Shown: one piece after another, positions 58,574 through 64,000 of the stretch
Layout: every line of letters begins with the position of its first letter
Numbering within the stretch: position 1 is the stretch's first letter
Assembly (NCBI RefSeq): GCF_900156105.1
Contig: NZ_FTMS01000001.1
Span: forward strand, 301,036-365,035
Source of the DNA: Alkalispirochaeta americana
Lineage (GTDB): Bacteria; Spirochaetota; Spirochaetia; DSM-27196; Alkalispirochaetaceae
Reading direction: 5' to 3'
DNA length: 64,000 nucleotides
Translations under genes and position numbers: made by a program
The notes under the pieces: model-generated
What the model saw: the letters and a program-made list of their open reading frames with translations, nothing else
Database searches by the model: none
Told to the model about the DNA's origin: nothing

Positions 58574-59814
58574 GCCGCCCCCCCCTTTATCAGCTGCAGT
58601 CCCCGCTGTAGATCCGTGATGCCCCGGAGTGTCTCCGGGTCCGCGTGGTAATAGTTCGCCGTCATTGCCGTGGTAGCGTGTCCGAGAATGAGCCTGATCG
58701 TCTCCGGGTCCATTCCAGCCGCCACCGCCTGGGTATTGAACCAATGCCGCCAGGAGTGAAACGTAACCCGCCGGCGCGTGATCTCCGCTTCCGGGATCTC
58801 CGCGATTCTCACCAGAGCCTCTGTAAGAGCTTCTCCCGCCGCTTTCGCCTGCATGGGTCGGTGTCTCCGTTCGGAATAGAACACAAGCGATTCTGGGCCA
58901 ATGTGCGGGCTCTGGTGACAAATGGCGACGATCTCCCGGAGGATTTCCGGCGTTATCGGAGTGTAGCGCGTTTTTCCGGTCTTTGTAGACTTCCGTCGGT
59001 GGTACTGCGTATCCCAGGAACCGCTGATTACTAGGTGCGTCTTTCGGATGTCGCACCGGCGCAAGCCCAGGACCTCGCCCCGCCGGAGTCCGGTTGACGC
59101 CGCAAGGAGGTTCGCCACATAACACCGACGGTCCGGCCAGTCCTCGGAAAACAGTTTCTTGACCTCCCGCATGGTGAGCGTTCCTCGTGCCTGGTGGGCC
59201 TGGCCGGCTTTCCCGATCTCCGGGACCTTCTGAATCAGACCATCCGCTTTCGCCCGGTGCAGGATCTTTCCCAGGCAAACGAGGATATGATTGACGGATT
59301 GTCCGGCCAGGGGTACGGCTTCCCGTCCCTCGGGGACCGGTTGTGTCCCGGCAAGCAAGCGCCGCCGGAAGTCCTTCACGACACGATCGTTGACGGCTGT
59401 GAGCTTCATCTTTCCGAAGTAGGGGAGTAGGTAGTTTTTAAGGTATCCCGCCTGGGCGTCCAGTTGACGGTCTCCGACGGTCTTTCCGGCGTCCGCCAGG
59501 TCTTCCCGGTATGGTCCGCCTGGGTCAAAGAATCCGCGTGCGTAGGCATCGAATCGGGCTCGCTCCCGGGTCACAATACTTCCGCTCTGGGCGTATTCCA
59601 TTGCCGCCGCGATAGCTTCCCGCTTTCCGGTGATTACCGGCCGCTGCTTTCCTTGTGCATTGACGATGACCCGCCCGGTTGCCCGTCCGCGGATCCGCGT
59701 AGACTTCGCGTTGCTGTACGTGCCGTCTGGGAGTATGTATTGACAATACCAAGTGAAATCGTCGCCCTTGCGGTTCGGTCGCGCGTGGAGCGCAAAGGGT
59801 AGGTCTTTGGTCAT
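58570..59814 (-). CDS. int: Tyrosine recombinase/integrase
   Basis: 414 residues. An N-terminal arm-binding part (residues 1-100) has QYILPDGTYSNAKSTR. The core-binding domain contains QLDAQAGYLKNYLLPYFGKMKL. The catalytic domain has Arg244 in STGLRRGEVLGL, a lysine near 278-281, His353 and Arg356 in FHSWRHWFNT, His379 in LGHATTAM, and nucleophile Tyr388 in TANYYH. It is complete and lies about 240 bases from the intact tRNA-Asp, the expected place for an enzyme that recombines attP with this tRNA. Coupled by ATGA overlaps to both neighbours. Confidence 0.95.
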   Translation of the reverse strand: MTKDLPFALHARPNRKGDDFTWYCQYILPDGTYSNAKSTRIRGRATGRVIVNAQGKQRPVITGKREAIAAAMEYAQSGSIVTRERARFDAYARGFFDPGGPYREDLADAGKTVGDRQLDAQAGYLKNYLLPYFGKMKLTAVNDRVVKDFRRRLLAGTQPVPEGREAVPLAGQSVNHILVCLGKILHRAKADGLIQKVPEIGKAGQAHQARGTLTMREVKKLFSEDWPDRRCYVANLLAASTGLRRGEVLGLRRCDIRKTHLVISGSWDTQYHRRKSTKTGKTRYTPITPEILREIVAICHQSPHIGPESLVFYSERRHRPMQAKAAGEALTEALVRIAEIPEAEITRRRVTFHSWRHWFNTQAVAAGMDPETIRLILGHATTAMTANYYHADPETLRGITDLQRGLQLIKGGAA

Positions 59815-59960
59815 GACCGCACCTCCTCGCGCTTCGCGCGATCTTGGGCGGCCTGCAGTTTCCGGGAAATTGCGTTCTCCCGGCGGTTGTGACCGGCATA
59901 ATGAGCCTTGTGCAACTCATACAATAACCGGTTCAGTTCGGCTTTCGTCGTGTCTTTCAT
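59811..59960 (-). CDS. 49-residue protein preceding the integrase
   Basis: Starts MKDTTKAELNRLLYELHKAH at ATG 59960, after a strong GAGGAGG. It is basic and helical throughout (ENAISRKLQAAQDRAKREEVRS). Its stop overlaps the integrase start (ATGA). No family recognised; a helper of integration or a simple coupling leader are both possible. No clear promoter was found in front of it. Confidence 0.65.
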   Translation of the reverse strand: MKDTTKAELNRLLYELHKAHYAGHNRRENAISRKLQAAQDRAKREEVRS

Positions 59961-59976
59961 CGCTCCGTTCCTCCTC

Positions 59977-59997
59977 GTCTCAGACTTGGTCTCAGAC
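59977..59997. repeat. GTCTCAGAC pair near attR
   Basis: GTCTCAGAC at 59977-59985 and 59989-59997, 12 bases apart, each nearly palindromic. It lies between the integrase module and attR, the place for integrase or excisionase arm sites. Confidence 0.65.
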
Positions 59998-60055
59998 TGA
60001 AAAGGCAACGGACCATGACAGCGTTTTATAAACCGTTCCCCTATAACGATTTAAA

Positions 60056-60102
60056 AACGGGAGTGACGGGGATCGAACCCGCGATCTCCGGCTTGACAGG
60101 CC
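60056..60102. repeat. attR: 47-bp repeat within intact tRNA-Asp
   Basis: Identical to 53523-53569. The element supplies this 3' half and so restores the tRNA gene. Confidence 0.93.
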
Positions 60103-60131
60103 GGCGCGATAACCAACTTCGCTACACCCCC
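60058..60131 (-). tRNA. tRNA-Asp(GUC)
   Basis: 74 bases on the minus strand. Acceptor GGGGGTG pairs with CACTCCC (one G-U), the anticodon stem CCGGC / GCCGG holds loop CTGTCAA with anticodon GTC, the T-loop is GGTTCGATCC, and the discriminator is G. CCA is not encoded. A T-rich stretch follows at once. The 3' half now comes from the integrated element. Confidence 0.95.
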
Positions 60132-60152
60132 AGATCGCTCTGCGATGACTTG

Positions 60153-60182
60153 TTTGTACCGTGAATCGTTGCGGTGTGTCAA
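60153..60182 (-). promoter_or_regulatory. Promoter of tRNA-Asp
   Basis: Minus strand: consensus TTGACA (60177-60182), an 18-base spacer and TACAAA (60153-60158); start about 15 bases before the tRNA. Transcription would run toward the integrase module. Confidence 0.75.
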
Positions 60183-60350
60183 CTGGTTTTGTGGGCCAAC
60201 CGGATTTTTTCTGTTCTTCTGAAATATCTTTCGGGTTTTCCCGGGACACGGGTTTTTTGGGTGCTTTTGTTGTATAGTTGAATAGAGAATGGTTTGCAGA
60301 ATATTGCCCGGAGCACTGCCGGGCCGGCTATGGAATGCGAGGGGGCCGAC

Positions 60351-61559
60351 ATGAGATGGAGAGAGAGAGCAGGAGCGCTGGCAGTAGTGCTGGCGGTGAT
60401 CCTCGCCGCAGGGTGCCAGTGGGAGACGCCCGAGGAACTGCGGTTGCGGGGAACTCCTTCGGTGGCGATTCCTGCGGGGGCAGTTGATGTTGCTCTGTTT
60501 GAGGAGTTGCTTGATGGGATTCTTGAGGATATTTCCTTTGGTGATGAAGATGGTGATGATTCTTTTGAGGTCGGAGATGTGACCGAGGAAGAGGGGCTGT
60601 TTACGATTCGGGCGAGTCTTGGGATTGATCCCGATGGTTTGGGACTCGGTTTGCCTGATGAACACCTCCTTCCTGACGGCTATGATAGCTATGAAATGGG
60701 TATAGTCGAGACAGTCAGAGCCATTGATCTCTCGGAGTTGCTGAAACCTGTCTCTGAGAACCTGGAACTTGCCGAGGTAACAGGGTACCTGGAGATTGCT
60801 TTTTATGCAGACAATGACGGTGAAGAGATAGAGGTTCGTATCTTTGCCAAAACCAACGGAGACGATTCAAAGCGATGGCTTTTGGGTGGGGAGGGCGTTT
60901 TCGAATCTTTTGAAAGCCCCGGGTCCGAAGGCGGACCAGTCAAAAAATATCTGGATCCAGCTAGTCTCACAGACTTTGTAAACGCCCAATCTGAAAACGG
61001 CAGCATCACCTACGAACTGGTAACAGATGCGGATGGTGCAGACGCTGTGGACTCCATCGAGCTGGTTCTGGACATCCCCTTCCTGATTGAAGCCACAGAG
61101 AACACTTTACTCAACTTTGACGACGATAATGCCCTGGAAATGGACGAAGACATCTTTGGCCGCGATCCCGCTGATCCCGACAAAGATCTGGATGATCTTC
61201 TGGATGCTCTGCGGGGCAGCAGTGTGGAGTTCTCTGTAACGATAAATAATGCCCCCTTTGATATCACTCTGGGAATGATTCACCCAGGCCAAAACCTTTT
61301 AGAGAATGACAAAACTGACTCTGAAAAATGGTTCCTGGAATTTAATCGCGAGTCTGATTCTAATGGCGATGGAACCCAAACCTTCACCCTGACGATCCCC
61401 CCGGAGAAACTGGATGAGATGATAGACGCCGGGGAGTTCATTCCGGAGTTCCTTCTGCTGCTGGAAAAAGATGGGCAGATAGGAATCAGGAAAAACCTGA
61501 AAATAACGGGGGGCCACTTCAGGGCCACAATCGACTACGACCAGACCTTCGAGTTCTGA
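60351..61559 (+). CDS. Acidic lipoprotein of unknown function
   Basis: 402 residues from ATG 60351, 5 bases after AGGGGG; a longer frame from 60294 or 60330 is less likely. The lipobox LAAGC has Cys22. The mature protein is strongly acidic (DISFGDEDGDDSFEVGDV) and beta-rich with no recognised domain (ITYELVTDADGADAVDSIEL, IGIRKNLKITGGHFRATI). It lies 14 bases before an outer-membrane barrel gene and probably forms an operon with it. Base composition of its first part is more AT-rich than neighbours. Confidence 0.78.
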   Translation: MRWRERAGALAVVLAVILAAGCQWETPEELRLRGTPSVAIPAGAVDVALFEELLDGILEDISFGDEDGDDSFEVGDVTEEEGLFTIRASLGIDPDGLGLGLPDEHLLPDGYDSYEMGIVETVRAIDLSELLKPVSENLELAEVTGYLEIAFYADNDGEEIEVRIFAKTNGDDSKRWLLGGEGVFESFESPGSEGGPVKKYLDPASLTDFVNAQSENGSITYELVTDADGADAVDSIELVLDIPFLIEATENTLLNFDDDNALEMDEDIFGRDPADPDKDLDDLLDALRGSSVEFSVTINNAPFDITLGMIHPGQNLLENDKTDSEKWFLEFNRESDSNGDGTQTFTLTIPPEKLDEMIDAGEFIPEFLLLLEKDGQIGIRKNLKITGGHFRATIDYDQTFEF

Positions 61560-61573
61560 TGAGGGGGAACAGC

Positions 61574-62818
61574 ATGAACAGGAACAAAAGAACCAAGATA
61601 CTTTCTGTCCTGGCGGCGCTCCTCCTGACGGGACCGGCGCTTCTCCAGGCCTATAACGGAATCAGCCCCTGGAACCACCGGAGCAACCCCGCCTATCTGG
61701 GGCACAGCTCGCGGAGCTATCTGGAAGTGGGCGCCGGAGCGGACGTCTCCTTCGGGAACAGCGTCTTCTCCCTGGGAGACATCTTCAGCGAAACCATCCT
61801 GGTGGATCTGGACGACATCTACGATCGAACCCCCGACGACGGCCTGCGCATGGTGGGAAACGCCTCCCTGGGGGCCCACATAACGATCCACCTGGGGCGC
61901 CTGGGGCTGGGGGTCTACGCCGATACCAGCAACCTCTCGCGTCTCACCGTACCCAGAAGCTTTATCCGCCTTCTGACCCAGGGGAACGAGCTGGACCGGA
62001 ACTACTCCGGATCGGCCGAGCTGGTGCAGGAGTCTTTCTTTGAGCAGGGCTTCTACGGCTCCTACCGGTGGCGTCAGTACGTTATCGGGGCAAAGGTGGG
62101 AGCCTTCGCACCGGTGATGTACGCCGATTCCGGCTCCAGGGCCCGCTATTCCTTTATTGCTAAAGAAGACGGTACCGTTGAAGGAGAAATGAGTGCCTCG
62201 GGGGATATCTATACCTTCTTTGGCGAGGACGGACCCCAGGGAACGATGGGAACCAACATGAGCCTGGGGTTCTCGCGCCTGGACGATGAGGGCAACCCCT
62301 GGTTTGGCGCTGCCCTGGTGCATATCCCGCTCTCGCCGGCCCGGCCCGGCTACGGCGCATCCCTGAGCGATCTCTCCTTCTCCTTTGAGTCCGGAGGTAT
62401 TCTTGCCGCAATTGAGGACGGTAAGGATCCCTTCAAAACGGTGGAAGAGGAGGGCGATCTCGATTTCGATCGCCTCGATTCGGGAGACCAGCCCGATATC
62501 CACATGCCCTTCCGCGTGTCCGGGTATTACCGGCTTTCGCTCCCCTTTGTGGACCTGACACCCGTGGCGGAGGTGGTCTTTGGCGATAACAGCCGCCTGA
62601 ACGCGGGGGCCACGGTGGAAGGGAACGTCTTCCTCCTGAAGATGCTCTCGGCGAGCCTGGGCTACCGGGATTATCTCTGGGAGGCCGGGGCGGGGTTGCG
62701 CATCCCCCTGCGCGCCGCCGAGCTTGCCCTCCATCTGCGTTCTGCCGCTCCCGAGCTGGAGGGGGTTGTCGATACCCGGGGCATGGCTATGTCCATTCTC
62801 TTTGCCATGGGGTGGTAG
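61574..62818 (+). CDS. Predicted outer-membrane protein (DUF5723-like)
   Basis: 414 residues from ATG 61574, after GAGGGGGAAC. The signal peptide is ILSVLAALLLTGPALLQA. The mature start (YNGISPWNHRSNPAYLGHSS) and alternating strands with aromatic residues suit a FadL-like or DUF5723-type barrel found in spirochaetes; the family call is tentative. It is co-transcribed with the lipoprotein upstream and ended by a strong terminator. Both may form one surface complex (inference). Confidence 0.72.
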   Translation: MNRNKRTKILSVLAALLLTGPALLQAYNGISPWNHRSNPAYLGHSSRSYLEVGAGADVSFGNSVFSLGDIFSETILVDLDDIYDRTPDDGLRMVGNASLGAHITIHLGRLGLGVYADTSNLSRLTVPRSFIRLLTQGNELDRNYSGSAELVQESFFEQGFYGSYRWRQYVIGAKVGAFAPVMYADSGSRARYSFIAKEDGTVEGEMSASGDIYTFFGEDGPQGTMGTNMSLGFSRLDDEGNPWFGAALVHIPLSPARPGYGASLSDLSFSFESGGILAAIEDGKDPFKTVEEEGDLDFDRLDSGDQPDIHMPFRVSGYYRLSLPFVDLTPVAEVVFGDNSRLNAGATVEGNVFLLKMLSASLGYRDYLWEAGAGLRIPLRAAELALHLRSAAPELEGVVDTRGMAMSILFAMGW

Positions 62819-62848
62819 CCTGCCGGAGCAGTACTGCTGGATCGCATC

Positions 62849-62893
62849 AGGTGCCGACAGGGGGGGGCGTCCTCCTTGGAGGCACCTTTTTTT
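62849..62893 (+). terminator. Intrinsic terminator after the outer-membrane protein gene
   Basis: AGGTGCC pairs with GGCACCT across a GC-rich loop of 25 bases, followed by seven T. Confidence 0.8.
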
Positions 62894-62926
62894 ATGCCCG
62901 CTATTCTAATTTTTTTCACATGAAAC

Positions 62927-62955
62927 TTGAAAACCCTTCGGATAATTCGTAATTT
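62927..62955 (+). promoter_or_regulatory. Promoter of the sensor gene
   Basis: TTGAAA (62927-62932), a 17-base spacer and TAATTT (62950-62955), with a leader of about 100 bases. No sigma28-type motif was seen. Confidence 0.55.
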
Positions 62956-63062
62956 TAACGTGTAATATTTCCCTTTTCTATCTCCTGGCGGTCCTCTGAA
63001 AGCAGTGTTGCCGGGCGAAAACAAGTGACGAACGAGATAAAAACAGGACAGGCAGGAATGAA

Positions 63063-64000
63063 ATGAAGAAAAAACAAAAACCTCAGGATGGTTCCGGTGG
63101 GCCCAGGCTGCCCCGAATGAGCTGGGCCGGCTTTTCCCGATCCCTGAGGTTGCGCATGGTGGTTCTCTTTGGAGGCACGGCGGTGCTGCTTTTTGTCGCC
63201 GTGGGGGCCTTGCTGGTCTGGCGGGTGAGCACCGTCCAGCGCGGCACCGTTATGGAGATGGCGGGGCAGATCGTGGATGCCCGAAGCGCCGAGGTGCGGC
63301 GCTGGCTCGAGGGTCACGTCCAGGAAGTGCGGGGCATGAGCAGCCTGAATGTGATTCGGGGGGCCGATGTTGAGGAAATCGCCGAATACCTGGAAGGTCG
63401 CCAGGGCACGTTCCACCCGGAGCACGAGAACGTCTTTTTTGTGGATACCCGGGGCCAGGCTGTTACCAGCGACGGGGCGCGGGCGGATCTCTCGAACAGA
63501 AGTTATATCCAGGAGGTTCTGGGCGGGGCCGATTACGCCATAAGCAACGGTCTGGAAAGCGCTGCCACGGGGAACGCCGTGGTTGCCGTGGCCCACGCTG
63601 TGCGGACCCCCCGGGGTGATGTTGCCGGTGTATTGGGAGCCTCGGTGACCCTCGATTCCTTGAGTCAGCTCACCCGAGGCATGAACTTTGGTGAGGGCGG
63701 ATACGGGGCGGTAATCGGCGGCGACGGTGTGGTAATGGGCCATCCCAACCGAGCGGTGGTGATGAATCTGAATATCACCAACGCCCCGGACTGGCCCGGC
63801 ATGGAGGCGATCGGCCGGGGGGTAACCCGGGGTGAGCGGGGCGCAGAGTATTTCACCAACCTCCGGGGGCTGCGTCACCTGGGGATTTTCTCCCCCATTA
63901 TCGGATCCCCCCGGTGGGGCGTGGTCTACATCCTTCCCATAGCCGACCTGAACGCTCCCGTCCAGGAGCTCACGGGGATTATCACCACGATCTTTCTGCT
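63063..64000 (+). CDS. Membrane sensor with extracytoplasmic Cache-like domain, N-terminal part
   Basis: The frame is open from ATG 63063 to the window end (312 codons visible). After a basic start there is TM1 (MVVLFGGTAVLLFVAVGALL), then an extracytoplasmic region of about 220 residues with dCache features: FVDTRGQAVTSDG, SNRSYIQEVLGG, VVAVAHAVRTPRGDVAGVLGA, and GYGAVIGGDGVVMGHPN. A second helix begins at LTGIITTIFLL. Most such proteins in spirochaetes are methyl-accepting chemotaxis proteins, but the signalling domain is outside the window, so a kinase or cyclase is equally allowed. Confidence 0.82.
   Translation, partial: MKKKQKPQDGSGGPRLPRMSWAGFSRSLRLRMVVLFGGTAVLLFVAVGALLVWRVSTVQRGTVMEMAGQIVDARSAEVRRWLEGHVQEVRGMSSLNVIRGADVEEIAEYLEGRQGTFHPEHENVFFVDTRGQAVTSDGARADLSNRSYIQEVLGGADYAISNGLESAATGNAVVAVAHAVRTPRGDVAGVLGASVTLDSLSQLTRGMNFGEGGYGAVIGGDGVVMGHPNRAVVMNLNITNAPDWPGMEAIGRGVTRGERGAEYFTNLRGLRHLGIFSPIIGSPRWGVVYILPIADLNAPVQELTGIITTIFL

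Larger units (their letters stand above)
53523..60102. mobile_element. Integrative element in tRNA-Asp; candidate capsid-encoding phage satellite
   Basis: About 6.5 kb between perfect 47-bp copies of the 3' half of tRNA-Asp. All confident genes are leftward, in two modules: integration (59960 to 58217) and control/replication/capsid (57946 to 53723). Recognised parts are a tyrosine integrase, an HTH_17 excisionase-like protein, ribbon-helix-helix-like proteins, a winged-helix replication protein with iterons, a scaffold-like protein and a major capsid protein. Terminase, portal, tail and lysis genes are not seen. The intact tRNA is kept at the right end. It could be a satellite, a very small temperate element, or a decayed prophage. 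Confidence 0.85.

Noticed and set aside
58574..59278. Long 5' extension of the 58217 gene
   Set aside because: The frame is open through the integrase gene, but the sequence there is Gly/Pro/Arg-rich shadow. ATG 58573 at the integrase stop is the natural start.

Overview
The window looks like chromosome of a free-living, moderately high-GC spirochaete, probably a saccharolytic Spirochaeta/Alkalispirochaeta-type bacterium. The reasons are the distal ribosomal operon order (rplF-rplR-rpsE-rpmD-rplO-secY-rpmJ-rpsM-rpsK-rpoA-rplQ, with no adk, map, infA or rpsD inserted, as in treponemes), the many sugar ABC operons, and several lipoproteins, PEGA proteins and predicted outer-membrane barrels of unknown family. 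The genus assignment is inference.

Layout. 1-5.8 kb: end of the S10/spc/alpha ribosomal operon, closed by an intrinsic terminator. 5.8-9.3 kb: an amidase and a NarL-type two-component pair. 9.4-17.8 kb: two paralogous CUT1-type sugar ABC operons, the second led by an RpiR/SIS regulator and followed by an unknown gene and a HAD hydrolase. 18-23.7 kb: a conserved unknown gene, a predicted outer-membrane protein, a 5'-nucleotidase/CpdB-type lipoprotein and a ROK regulator. 23.8-30.9 kb: an Rbs-like CUT2 operon with two different permeases, a Gfo/Idh/MocA dehydrogenase and a TIM-barrel isomerase. 30.9-38.9 kb: an OmpR-type two-component pair, then a PG0541-like protein, RND pump, adaptor and TolC-like channel, all leftward. 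39-42.6 kb: two large lipoproteins. 42.7-49.7 kb: a Ser/Thr-kinase signalling cluster (FHA protein, HU-like fusion protein, its divergent paralogue, PPP-like phosphatase, Hanks kinase, FHA-VWA-FHA membrane protein). 49.7-53.3 kb: PEGA proteins and a lipoprotein.

53.5-60.1 kb is a compact (about 6.5 kb) mobile element integrated in the 3' half of tRNA-Asp and bounded by perfect 47-bp direct repeats. It carries a tyrosine integrase, an excisionase-like protein, two ribbon-helix-helix-like proteins, a replication protein with four iteron-like repeats inside its own gene, a putative scaffold and a phage major capsid protein. I see no terminase, portal, tail or lysis gene. Tandem TCTCAG motifs with 12-bp spacing occur in four intergenic sites of the element. 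This is the best candidate for an undescribed system: a capsid-encoding phage satellite or minimal integrative phage relative in a spirochaete. The alternative is a decayed prophage.

60.3-64 kb: a lipoprotein and a predicted outer-membrane protein, then the start of a membrane sensor with an extracytoplasmic Cache-like region, cut by the window end.

Regulatory themes. A strong hairpin without a good U-tract follows the solute-binding-protein gene in all three sugar ABC operons. Three genes (RpiR, ROK and the outer-membrane protein) have sigma70-like promoters placed so that the mRNA would start within about 0-4 bases of the start codon, with no Shine-Dalgarno sequence. All function calls rest on reading motifs by eye; no database search was run.
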